NCBI GenBank assembly: GCA_964636325.1
Contig: CAZWRV010000091.1
Span: forward strand, 1-26,477
Source of the DNA: CAZWRV01 sp964636325
Lineage (GTDB): Bacteria; Verrucomicrobiota; Lentisphaeria; Victivallales; GWF2-50-93
Length of the DNA: 26,477 bases
Reading direction: 5' to 3'
In this document: positions 8,701-16,003 of the stretch, piece after piece
Layout of the letters: each line of letters starts with the position of its first letter
How positions within the stretch are numbered: position 1 is the stretch's first letter
Notes under the pieces: model-generated
Seen by the model: the letters and a program-made list of their open reading frames with translations, nothing else
Told to the model about the DNA's origin: nothing
Database searches by the model: none
Program-made: the position numbers and the translations under genes

Positions 8701-9903
8701 CTGCCAGCCGAGCGGCTTGACCCACATCTCGACGGCGCCCATCTCCATGTTCAAATTGCCCTTGCAGGCGTAGGACAGCGGACTGTGGTTCGCCACGGTG
8801 CGCAACGCCTTGCCCCTCACACCGGGCGCAAAGGACGGCTTGCCTTCCGTCTTGACAGGCTTGGGGCTGCCACGGGCGATTTCGGCGTCGAGAGTATCCT
8901 CGAAGCCGGCCTTGAACAGAATGTCGTAGGGGACGGCGGACGTCGACGGATCGGCCGCCGCGGGACGCTTGTTGCCCGGATCCGTCCACGACTCGTCGGG
9001 CATGGGAAAGAACTTCCGATACAGGCCTACGACGCAGCGGAACTGGTCGATGGTGCCGGTGAAACTGTCGCGGCCGTCGTTGAAACTGCCTACCCACATG
9101 CTGCTCGGCCCCTTTTCAACGGATGTGTAGTCTATATACATCCAGCCGTTGGGCTGTTCCGCAAGCTTCCTGCCGTCGACGGAAAGATATGCGATGTCGC
9201 CGCCTGCTGTCGGTATGAACGCTCCAAGATATACCGCCACATGGTGCCATTGTCCGGCATGGACGGTGGCCGGTGGTGTTTTCATCTCGACACACCATTC
9301 GGGATGGCTGCCTGAACCCGGTTTGCCGCCGGGCCGGGAACTTAGGGTGCGGTGGGTCCAGACAAGCGAGCCGTCGGACATCAGGTCGAGCCGGAACCCG
9401 TTGGCCTTGTCCGGCACATGTTCCTTGTAGAGCAGTGCGGCGCGGGCGTCCTTTTCCGGCAGCGAATCCGCCTTCACCCAGAAATCAACTATGAACCGGC
9501 CTCGCGAAAAGATGCCGCTTCCGATTTTCCCGCCGATGCTCATCTGCAGCGGGGCATGTCTGGACGCGAAATGCAGGCCATGCCCGATCCGGCCCTCCTT
9601 GACAGGCGCTACGCCGTCTCCGGGCTTCAGCATGTCGGATTTTCCGCTCAAGTCCGCCATCGGACCGAGCTCGACAGTCTTTTCCATGTCCGCCGCCGGA
9701 TCGGAATCCACTTCGAGATCCTTGTCAAGGACGTCGCCTGCGGTCTCCGGCTCGAACTCATACAGGGCCAGCGTGTTGCCGCCGACCTGGTAGCGCAACC
9801 AGTAGGCCATGGAATCTTCCGGCAGCACGACCTCCGCATCAACCGGAAGCCATGCCGCAATCGCCGACAGCACCGCAAGTCGAAACTGTGTACTGCCAAT
9901 CAC
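5725..9903 (-). CDS. Large secreted protein: two LamG-like domains plus GH123/DUF6067-like glycosidase domain
   Basis: I start the protein at GTG 9903 (1392 residues). An AGGA lies about nine bases upstream, and the new N-terminus is a signal peptide: Arg8, hydrophobic LAVLSAIAAWLPV, cleavage after VDA near residue 23. The upstream ATG at 9996 would bury this and overlap the preceding gene. Residues about 100-305 and 325-520 are concanavalin/LamG-like sandwiches (FWVKAD, HHVAVYLG, TIDQFRCVVGLY; then EMWVKPL, WMHFILSW, LIDEFTIYRRPL). Residues about 560-630 form a small beta domain. From 630 the sequence resembles DUF6067/GH123 N-terminal domains (LKPWTPLVTEGNNVSAIGR), followed by a TIM-barrel-like region with VDGVYFDTGTPGP (Asp1040 a candidate catalytic or binding residue). 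The last 90 residues are rich in Lys, Glu and Asp. The role, binding and perhaps cleaving an extracellular glycan, is inferred. It is second in the minus-strand unit, 37 bases after the GH64-like gene. Confidence 0.75.
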   Translation of the reverse strand: MIGSTQFRLAVLSAIAAWLPVDAEVVLPEDSMAYWLRYQVGGNTLALYEFEPETAGDVLDKDLEVDSDPAADMEKTVELGPMADLSGKSDMLKPGDGVAPVKEGRIGHGLHFASRHAPLQMSIGGKIGSGIFSRGRFIVDFWVKADSLPEKDARAALLYKEHVPDKANGFRLDLMSDGSLVWTHRTLSSRPGGKPGSGSHPEWCVEMKTPPATVHAGQWHHVAVYLGAFIPTAGGDIAYLSVDGRKLAEQPNGWMYIDYTSVEKGPSSMWVGSFNDGRDSFTGTIDQFRCVVGLYRKFFPMPDESWTDPGNKRPAAADPSTSAVPYDILFKAGFEDTLDAEIARGSPKPVKTEGKPSFAPGVRGKALRTVANHSPLSYACKGNLNMEMGAVEMWVKPLGWQHLGSNQTGFFAGDGWKGPMLFIPNDGFTVQVAGGAENMNVEYRPDTWMHFILSWAERQMVLYVNGEKKLESVMPAPFNPAQLPGSFGVGFGKSMLIDEFTIYRRPLCAGEACNHYLSYVGGERAAFGSAACTGIFFQGVGKVLGTAYARGNPSGTPVTARVELSRKGGAAVGMVDVPYKPASGASFLMENLPVPLPEGEYRLSVRLLDASSKAVASAEQPFEFKRYPWLGNRIGISDRVLKPWTPLVTEGNNVSAIGRVHRLGKDGLFEQIINQGKDMLVRPMRLELVSGGAVQTMSAAPDAFKIISSRGHEATWQSAVSGKGLTVGVQGRMEFDGHTVFTLDLRPEGNTPASLDRLSLAVPLRADLPKQYLAVFEVGRPAGLGAQPGYGLLREEDGELFSSKRWYEDVSWDGEMMLSGVFDFRQAWSVDQKKAKLEKRWKPTLGNFMPQIWFGDDLQGLSYMADSDFGWAPSDAQPAMVLERKGAAAEWRFNFISEPFVLKSPRRIVLSFMATPEKPQPENWRKHFWAGPKRDDGGQYCKWLSDGAAWDEEGVGPYKYTPDVAKTSTDSMHAEGFRVTPHLDTSSFNWGGRTASEFSAEWDSGGFQYNQLFTRSKVDFGVWSHQRWKDKYGVDGVYFDTGTPGPNLNTISGSAYLLPDGRVQPGWLMFGQREYYRRSAFVFGDIGGGCYSYSCGYTGPQIAGWQFASVPGGEYRLDYAMDFYPGPFNLMRLYSNSGRWGTIMMWMGLSEYKKIAQAPDNYVSFIRHMLAMEWQLDAKSCFGFANYPQCFFDFCIADPDVRFVGFWNNPMVKYLSPAEGILTGMYLKPDGRAIVIASNLSEYPSKVRMRLDLKAMGGDVSRLELVDGEISEMPVPQQLTPEWHRWIGRGGSAVMPKTLDRKTKPKRAGVLFEEADLNKPEMADKSDMMEKGEAKTAEADVEKVSGPKLDEDPVVDDATMRRIETAPDGDGLDVTLVVPSHDYRLLTVRIRK

Positions 9904-9940
9904 TTTTTCAGTTCCTGGTACAATCCATAATGGTTCAGCC

Positions 9941-12649
9941 TCAGTCAACTTCAAGATGGAACACGTCCAAGCCTGCGCTGTTGCTGAGGACGACATATCC
10001 CGTCGCAGCTTCGCCCGGCTTCAAGGCAGGATATTCCACCTGTATCTCGCTGTATCCGACATCCTGAGGCGGCACATGGACATGATCATCAGGCAAAATC
10101 TTCATGCAGCTCGAATTGTTCTTGCCCCTGGCGTTCTTGAACAGGAGGGTGGAGTTTCCGTCGGCGTCCTTCCGAAGGATCTTGCATCTTTTCCTGCCGT
10201 ATATCTTCCCCCCGTCTTTCTCAGTGTAGAACTCGAGATGGACGGAAGGCAGCGCTGATCCGAAATATTTCCCCGAGAGGATGAAGACATCTCCCGGGCT
10301 GCCGTGCGGGCCGTCCACAGTTGTTACTACCGGGGGCGCAAGGAACATATCCTTCGCAATTTCGACCGGGCTGTTGACGGCGCCCTTGTACTTCACCTCC
10401 ACATGATCGGCGAGTATCCCGATTGGTGGGAACCTTATGAAGATATCCATGGCGGGCGCAGTCTTGTCGCCGTATATCTTGTATATCTCCTTTGGGCAGA
10501 CCATGATTTTCTTCGCCATCACCGCATCCACGCTTGGAGGCGCCGACTTCCTGCTCGCCGGCGTTACGACCGTCAGCGCAGCCTTTGCGCCGGGCTTCTG
10601 CTTCTGGGGATCCGTGTAGAATACGGCTGCGGACGGTTTCGACGAGAACTCCGTGATCGTCTCGTCGCCGAGGTCCGCCGCATCGACGGTGAGCACCGAG
10701 CCGTTGCCGGCGAATGTGACGGGCTTGGTGGAGAATACCGCGGTGAATGCGCAGTCGCCGGTAATTTTCCCGGTCGTGTATGGATCGGTCGGATCCTTTA
10801 TCAGGCCGCCCGTGGAAACCGACCAGCCGGCGAAGTAATAGCCTTCCGCCGGGACGGCCGAGATGTCGAGGAGCTGGTCGTAGTCAAGCGGGTTGACGCT
10901 GCCCGCCTCCGGATAAGTGAAGCCCGCCCCCTCCGGCGACACCGCCATCGTCACCGCGGGAAGCGTTCCTGCGCGCAGCTCTTCCGCCGTTGATTTTGCG
11001 AAGTTCGCAGTAATCGCAGGCTTTTTGCCCTTGAGCGTCGCGAACGTGAATGTCTTGGTCTTGTCCACTATTGTCGCGTCGCCGTTGGAAGTCCAGCCCT
11101 TGAAATACCAGCCTTTGCCGGGAGTCGCCGATATCGGTATGAACTGGTTCAGATAAAAGGCCGAGCTATATGTTGCGGCCGCCGGATCCGTGGTCCCCGT
11201 TCCGCTGACGGCCATCGTCAGCGCCGCTTCCTTGGCGGATTCCCATTTGATAGGATTGAAATAAAGGGTTGCCTTCGCATTCTTCTTCGAGATGGCGATG
11301 TCGGTGTCCTGTCCGCCGACGTCGTCGTATGAGAGGGCGTACATCTTCTGCTGGATCGAGTAGTCGTGGAGGACTTTACCGTATTGGAAGATCGGGTAGT
11401 CGGCCGTGCTCTGGCCGGTGTCCGGGTTGCCCGATAGGACGTTAACCAGCCACTGGCCCGGGTCGTCCCTGTGCAGGGTTCCCCTTGCCAGTGCCGCCAT
11501 GATGAACATCGCCACGGGGTTCGAGCCGAAGTTCTGGCCGCAGCCGCCGCCGGGATTAACGCTGCCCATTATTATGAAGCCCCAGTCGTTCTCCTTTGGA
11601 TCTGCCTTATCCGTCTGATGCCAGTACGACAGCTGGCCCGGGAAATTTGTGTCGCTGCTGCTCGGCCTGGTCATCTTAGGCATGCCGGAATACGGGGCTG
11701 TATGCTTCGCGTCGGTATAGATGTTGAGATAGGTGCCGTCGGAGCTGACCTTGCAGTAGTAGACGGGGCTTTTTGCAGCGTAGTTGTTCTTGTCATAGCT
11801 TGTGAACGTCCGGTCAGGCTTCCAGCAGTGTTTGTCCACATAATTGTCGTAGAAATGCGAGCATTTCTGCGGCCCCTTGGCGAGGACACCGTCGAAGTCC
11901 CAGTATGCGAGGTTCTTCGGCGAGACGACGCGCAGTTCGTTCTTGTTCGCGGCGACTTTCAGGGCGTTGAACAGCGCCTCGTTGCCCGCGACACCGCCGT
12001 TGTCGGCATACCCTGAGAACTTGTTGAGGATCAGTTCCCTGGAAAAAATATGCCCTCTGGACGCGGGCATGCCGGTCGCGACGTTCGTAGTCGAGAAGTA
12101 GAACGAGACCCCGAAATAGTCCACGCGGGTCATGTCCAGGTTCGGAGTGCCTTTGGAATTTGTGTAGAACTCCATGAAGTCCATGATGACCGCATTGGTA
12201 TTGTTGGTCACCGGACCGGAGTAAGTGAAGGTGCCGCATTTGTCGAAATTGTCGCCGAACGCGAAATAGAGCCTGCCTCCGCCTGTTTCGGGGAAGTTGA
12301 TGGTGTAGTTGCCGCCGGCGACCTTGAAATGGTCGAGGCTGAAGCCCATTTTCTTTCCCCATACGAAACTGCCCGCGGAGCCGGTTTCGGTGTATTTCGG
12401 CGCCTTGGCGTCCGTGAAGTCGATATATCCCACGTGCGCGTCGTCGTCGGGGCCGGTGGCAGTCGGCTTATGGCAGGTCGCCGTCAGATAGACGCTGGTG
12501 TCGGCATACCCGCTGCTGTTGACGATTGAGAGCGAAAGCGGATAGTCGGTCCCGTAGGACGCGCCTGTGGTCATCGCCCCCGCTAAAAGTCCCGCTCCGA
12601 TAATTAAGCCAGGGCGCCGCCTGACTGTCCTACGTGCGTTTGTCGTCAT
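9941..12649 (-). CDS. Secreted GH64-like beta-1,3-glucanase with InlB-like repeats and IPT/TIG domain
   Basis: The 902-residue protein opens with a basic n-region and hydrophobic signal (LIIGAGLLAGAM). Residues about 36-460 follow the GH64/thaumatin-like fold: LSLSIVNSSGYAD, GRLYFAFGD, VIMDFMEFYTN and TRVDYFGVSFYFS. The last two hold Glu160 and Asp177, whose spacing is close to that of the catalytic Glu/Asp pair of the laminaripentaose-producing GH64 enzyme. GH64 enzymes cut beta-1,3-glucan to oligosaccharides. Two InlB/Listeria-Bacteroides-type repeats follow at about 475-550 (GWYFKGWTSNGD) and 565-640 (GYYFAGWSVSTGG). Residues 640-770 are unassigned, and an IPT/TIG-like domain lies at about 771-840. 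AGGGAG sits four bases before ATG. It is the first gene of a unit with the GH123-like and URO-D genes and is divergent from nikR. Confidence 0.75.
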   Translation of the reverse strand: MTTNARRTVRRRPGLIIGAGLLAGAMTTGASYGTDYPLSLSIVNSSGYADTSVYLTATCHKPTATGPDDDAHVGYIDFTDAKAPKYTETGSAGSFVWGKKMGFSLDHFKVAGGNYTINFPETGGGRLYFAFGDNFDKCGTFTYSGPVTNNTNAVIMDFMEFYTNSKGTPNLDMTRVDYFGVSFYFSTTNVATGMPASRGHIFSRELILNKFSGYADNGGVAGNEALFNALKVAANKNELRVVSPKNLAYWDFDGVLAKGPQKCSHFYDNYVDKHCWKPDRTFTSYDKNNYAAKSPVYYCKVSSDGTYLNIYTDAKHTAPYSGMPKMTRPSSSDTNFPGQLSYWHQTDKADPKENDWGFIIMGSVNPGGGCGQNFGSNPVAMFIMAALARGTLHRDDPGQWLVNVLSGNPDTGQSTADYPIFQYGKVLHDYSIQQKMYALSYDDVGGQDTDIAISKKNAKATLYFNPIKWESAKEAALTMAVSGTGTTDPAAATYSSAFYLNQFIPISATPGKGWYFKGWTSNGDATIVDKTKTFTFATLKGKKPAITANFAKSTAEELRAGTLPAVTMAVSPEGAGFTYPEAGSVNPLDYDQLLDISAVPAEGYYFAGWSVSTGGLIKDPTDPYTTGKITGDCAFTAVFSTKPVTFAGNGSVLTVDAADLGDETITEFSSKPSAAVFYTDPQKQKPGAKAALTVVTPASRKSAPPSVDAVMAKKIMVCPKEIYKIYGDKTAPAMDIFIRFPPIGILADHVEVKYKGAVNSPVEIAKDMFLAPPVVTTVDGPHGSPGDVFILSGKYFGSALPSVHLEFYTEKDGGKIYGRKRCKILRKDADGNSTLLFKNARGKNNSSCMKILPDDHVHVPPQDVGYSEIQVEYPALKPGEAATGYVVLSNSAGLDVFHLEVD

Positions 12650-12674
12650 GAAACTCCCTGTACTGAATTTGTTC

Positions 12675-12687
12675 TTATCTATGATAA
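12675..12687. promoter_or_regulatory. Small dyad in the divergent GH64-nikR promoter region
   Basis: TTATC (12675-12679), spacer TAT, GATAA (12683-12687) is a perfect dyad in the 140-base space between the GH64-like start and nikR. A GTATGA (12689-12694), identical to one half of the E. coli NikR operator, follows at once, but its partner TCATAC is not at the expected 16-base spacing. It could be an operator for the adjacent ribbon-helix-helix regulator. The evidence is only symmetry and position. Confidence 0.25.
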
Positions 12688-12789
12688 CGTATGAAAGGCG
12701 TGAAAATTAAATTGGCGGAGGCGATATGGGTGAAAAAAAGGGCTCGGATGATATTATATTCCCAACTTAATTATTCAAGGAGTCCGCAC

Positions 12790-13248
12790 ATGTCCGAACC
12801 GCAGAGGCTTGTCAGGCTGAGCATGTCGATCGAGAAGGGACTCTACGACAAGCTCGAATCGCTGGTAGCCGAAAACGGCTATGTGAACCGCTCGGAATTC
12901 ATCCGCGATCTGATCCGCGACTATTCGATCGCGAAGGAATGGAAGGGGGACGACGAGGTGGTGGGGACGCTCACGATCATCTACGACCACCACAAGAGGG
13001 AGCTTTCAAAGCGGCTCACCGACCTCCAGCACGGCAGCCATGAAATCATCCTCGCCAGCACACACATCCATCTCGACCATTCCGTATGCGCGGAGATGAT
13101 CATGATGAAGGGGCGTGCTTCCGAAATCAGGCGGATAGCGAATCATATGAGGAAGGAGCGCGGCGTCTTCCACGCCAACCTGACCGAAAGCTCGACCGGA
13201 AAGTCCTTCATACAGCACGCCCACAAACACCATCACCACGGCGGATGA
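12790..13248 (+). CDS. nikR: NikR-family nickel-responsive transcriptional regulator
   Basis: A 152-residue protein with an N-terminal ribbon-helix-helix DNA-binding domain (RLVRLSMSIEKGLYDKLESL, then VNRSEFIRDLI) and a C-terminal ACT-like nickel domain. The four square-planar nickel ligands of E. coli NikR (His76, His87, His89, Cys95) align with His81, His92, His94 and Cys100 in LQHGSHEIILASTHIHLDHSVC, with identical spacing. The tail ends HAHKHHHHGG, an extra His cluster that might bind metal. I start at ATG 12790 because AAGGAG lies seven bases upstream; a frame open from 12691 has no such site. NikR normally represses nickel uptake genes when nickel is high. No nickel transporter, urease or hydrogenase gene is present in this window, so its targets lie elsewhere or are unusual. 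It is divergent from the GH64-like gene and convergent with the SulP gene. Confidence 0.9.
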   Translation: MSEPQRLVRLSMSIEKGLYDKLESLVAENGYVNRSEFIRDLIRDYSIAKEWKGDDEVVGTLTIIYDHHKRELSKRLTDLQHGSHEIILASTHIHLDHSVCAEMIMMKGRASEIRRIANHMRKERGVFHANLTESSTGKSFIQHAHKHHHHGG

Positions 13249-13307
13249 ATGTCCAATAAGGAATTTCCAGCCGAAGAATTGGATGTTCATGGCTGCGGAA
13301 CCAAGCC

Positions 13308-14984
13308 TCAGCGCCTCAGGGAATCGTACGCCTCTGCGGTGGTGCGGAAGAAGCAGTCCTCCGGGAGGCATTTGAAGAAGCCGGCGCTCTTCAAAGTCTC
13401 GAAAACCCGCCACTTCGCCTCGCTGACCGCGACGGATATTCCGTTCTTCCTCAGCTCGGAGATCAGATTCCGCAGGGTCTCCTCGCCTGTGGCGTCAATT
13501 TCGTTTATGCTGTCCGCCTGGAAGATTATCGCCCTGGTCTCCGGCGATTCGGAGAGGGCGTCGAGCACCGTCTCCTCGAAGTGGGATGCGTTCGCGAAGA
13601 CCAGCCGCCCCTCGAAACGGATTATGAGCATTCCCGGCTCCGCCGGGAGTCCGTGCTTTTCGGCGTCCCTGAACGTGCCGTCGGGATGAAGGGCTAGAAA
13701 AGCCACGTGCGGCTCCATCAGCTTGTAGAGATGGAAGGCTATCGATATTGCAATACCGATAAGGACTCCGGCTATCACGTTCGGGGCCAGCATGATCGAA
13801 AATATGAACGTGGCCCATGAGGATATCCCGTCGAAACGGTTGACCCTCCATATGCGGAGCATGGGCCTGAAGTCTATCAGCGTCGAGACCGCCGCGACAA
13901 TCACCGCTCCGAGCACCGCCTTCGGAAGGTAGAAGAGAGGCCCTGTCAGAAAAAGCAGAGAGAGCAGCACGAAGGTGCCTGCGAACATGGAAGACATCCC
14001 CGTCCTGGCTCCGGAATAGAGGTTCAAGGCCGAACGGGAGAACGAGCCGCTGACCGGGAAAGTATGGAGCAGCCCGCAGGACATCTTGGCGAGCCCCTGC
14101 CCTATCAGTTCCTGGTTAAAGTCCAGCTTTTCCCTGGTCTTGGCCGATATGGCCTTTGTGGTGGCAAGCACTTCCATGAATCCGATCAGGGAGATCATCA
14201 ATGCGCCGCCCAACAGAGAGGATGCCTGACACCATTGGAACGAAGGGGCGGAAAGAGCGGGTAGGCCCGGAGGGATCGTCCCTACGACCTGCCCCCCGTA
14301 CACCCCGTTGAAATCCAGCATGGAGCTCGCCGCTATGGATATGAAAACCACGGCCGCGACCGATGGGAACCTGGGGAATCGGCTGCGCAGCATGAACAAA
14401 GGCGCCAGCGCTGCGGCCGAAAAGAGTATTGTCGGGACATGCAGGCATGAGATGTTTGAAGCAAGGGCCACGACGTCATGTACGAGGCCGCCTCCGCTTT
14501 TCACCCCGGACATGCCAAGAAGGTATGGCAATTGCGAAGAAATTATGATCAGCGCCGCGGCATTCGTAAAGCCGGCCATCACCGGATGCGAGAGGAAATT
14601 CACGAAGACCGCCAGCCGTAGAAGTCCGAACAAAAGTTGTATCAGTCCCGCCATCAGAGAGAGCATAACCACGGCCCAGAGGTACTGCTCCGGCTCGTCC
14701 GCCGGCGAATGGAGCTGCGAGACAATCGCAAACGTGAGAAGGGATGTCATCGCCACCGGCCCCGTATGAAGCTGGCCGCACCTGCCGAAAAGCGCCGCCA
14801 CCATCGTAGGCACGAACGCCGCATACAGCCCGTAATGCGCCGGAAGACCGGCAAGCTGGGCATACGCCATCGCCTGGGGAATCAGAAGCAGCGAGACCGA
14901 AAGGCCCGCCACTAAGTCCGATCTAAGATCGCCCTTCTTGAGGGGGAACCATTTTAAAAAAGGGAAAATGCTTTTGATGCTCAT
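13308..14984 (-). CDS. SulP-family anion transporter with C-terminal STAS domain
   Basis: A 558-residue inner-membrane protein of usual SulP size. The N-terminal membrane domain carries the family signature (LRSDLVAGLSVSLLLIPQAMAYAQLAGLPAHYGLYAAFVP) and a second conserved region near ISAKTREKLDFNQELIGQGLAK and FPVSGSFSRSALN. About the last 110 residues form the STAS domain (MLIIRFEGRLVFANASHFEETV, then SINEIDATGEETL). SulP proteins move sulfate, bicarbonate, dicarboxylates or other anions; the substrate here is open. STAS domains of this family often hold Ser or Asp-Ser at the phosphorylatable loop, while this one reads IDATG, with Thr in that place. I see no clear Shine-Dalgarno sequence before ATG 14984. 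The gene ends 59 bases from the end of nikR (convergent, no strong terminator seen) and is divergent from uppP. Confidence 0.9.
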   Translation of the reverse strand: MSIKSIFPFLKWFPLKKGDLRSDLVAGLSVSLLLIPQAMAYAQLAGLPAHYGLYAAFVPTMVAALFGRCGQLHTGPVAMTSLLTFAIVSQLHSPADEPEQYLWAVVMLSLMAGLIQLLFGLLRLAVFVNFLSHPVMAGFTNAAALIIISSQLPYLLGMSGVKSGGGLVHDVVALASNISCLHVPTILFSAAALAPLFMLRSRFPRFPSVAAVVFISIAASSMLDFNGVYGGQVVGTIPPGLPALSAPSFQWCQASSLLGGALMISLIGFMEVLATTKAISAKTREKLDFNQELIGQGLAKMSCGLLHTFPVSGSFSRSALNLYSGARTGMSSMFAGTFVLLSLLFLTGPLFYLPKAVLGAVIVAAVSTLIDFRPMLRIWRVNRFDGISSWATFIFSIMLAPNVIAGVLIGIAISIAFHLYKLMEPHVAFLALHPDGTFRDAEKHGLPAEPGMLIIRFEGRLVFANASHFEETVLDALSESPETRAIIFQADSINEIDATGEETLRNLISELRKNGISVAVSEAKWRVFETLKSAGFFKCLPEDCFFRTTAEAYDSLRR

Positions 14985-15147
14985 GCGTTTTCGTTGGATA
15001 TATCAGGAACTCTTAATATCATCCTCTTCCCCAAATTCAAACGCCCGAGCATTATATTTCATCCCGGCAATAATTCAGACTTTACCGTCAAGGGAATGCT
15101 GATATTTCTGTTTTGCAGACTATATTGCAGCTTCTTTTATGCCGGAA

Positions 15148-15176
15148 CGAATAACCAATAACGGATAACCAATAAC
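15148..15176 (+). repeat. Heptamer tandem array directly before the uppP start codon
   Basis: In the gene's sense, four heptamers stand in a row: CGAATAA, CCAATAA, CGGATAA, CCAATAA, then C and the ATG of uppP. Equivalently, a 14-bp unit occurs twice with one mismatch. The same heptamers occur before pyrH (23888-23950, in pyrH sense). No ordinary ribosome binding site lies between the array and the ATG; the only candidate, CGGA, is inside the array. Confidence 0.75.
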
Positions 15177-15983
15177 ATGCTGTTAGAATCCGCCATGATG
15201 GGGATAGTCGAGGGGATAACCGAATTCCTCCCGATCAGCAGCACCGGACATCTCATACTGGTCAACGAGCTTGTCAAATTCAAGGAGCCGTTCGCCTCGA
15301 TGTTCGAGGTCGTCATACAACTTGGCGCAATACTGTCTGTCATTGTTTACTTCTGGAAGCGCCTGGTTCCGATGGAGACGGACATTGACCTGTTCAAAAG
15401 ATCTGAGATATTCGACATCTGGAAGAAGACTGCCGCTGGAGTGATTCCGGCCATCCTGATTGGCGGAACGCTCGGCAAGATCGTCCAAGAGCGCCTCTTC
15501 AATACGTACGTAGTGGCCGGGGCGCTGCTTGTCGGCGGAATCATCCTGATCGTTATTGAGAGCATGAGGAAAAAAGTCAAGATCGAAAGCATGTCGCAGC
15601 TTTCATACGGGACTGCGGTCGCCATCGGATTCATCCAGTGCATCGCTATGGTTCCCGGCACATCACGGTCCGCCGCGACGATCATCGGCGCGATGCTGCT
15701 GGGCGCTTCGAGGACCGTGGCCGCGGAATTTTCATTCTTTCTCGCCATTCCGACAATGGCCGCGGCGTCCGCATATTCCCTGATGAAACATGCCGCGATG
15801 ATGACCGGCCAGGAATGGGCCGCCCTCGCCGTCGGCTTCATCGTCTCCTTCCTGGTAGCATGGGCCGTCATCGCCTTCCTCATGAGCTACATCCAGAAGC
15901 ACGACTTCAAGATTTTCGGATACTACAGGATAGTCCTCGGAATAGTAATAATCCTGCTGATATATGCAGGACGGATTAAATAG
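15177..15983 (+). CDS. uppP: Undecaprenyl-diphosphatase (UppP/BacA)
   Basis: A 268-residue polytopic inner-membrane protein of normal family length. It removes a phosphate from undecaprenyl diphosphate so that the lipid carrier can be reused for peptidoglycan and surface polysaccharide synthesis. The two family signatures are present: IVEGITEFLPISSTGHLIL (10-28), with the catalytic-site Glu residues and SSTGH, and MVPGTSRSAATIIGAMLLGASR (around 157-178), with the phosphate-binding PGTSRS. The remaining hydrophobic segments fit the known fold. The start is ATG 15177; a stop in frame lies just upstream, inside the heptamer array. The sugar-isomerase-like gene follows after 20 bases on the same strand. 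Confidence 0.95.
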   Translation: MLLESAMMGIVEGITEFLPISSTGHLILVNELVKFKEPFASMFEVVIQLGAILSVIVYFWKRLVPMETDIDLFKRSEIFDIWKKTAAGVIPAILIGGTLGKIVQERLFNTYVVAGALLVGGIILIVIESMRKKVKIESMSQLSYGTAVAIGFIQCIAMVPGTSRSAATIIGAMLLGASRTVAAEFSFFLAIPTMAAASAYSLMKHAAMMTGQEWAALAVGFIVSFLVAWAVIAFLMSYIQKHDFKIFGYYRIVLGIVIILLIYAGRIK

Positions 15984-16003
15984 GCATATAAAAGGAGCCA
16001 ATC

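Noticed and set aside
12689..12716. Canonical E. coli-type NikR operator
   Set aside because: One half-site GTATGA is present, but the base run 16 positions on is not TCATAC or close to it.
15050..15176. tRNA or other known RNA between SulP and uppP
   Set aside because: No cloverleaf or known RNA motif; only the heptamer array stands out.
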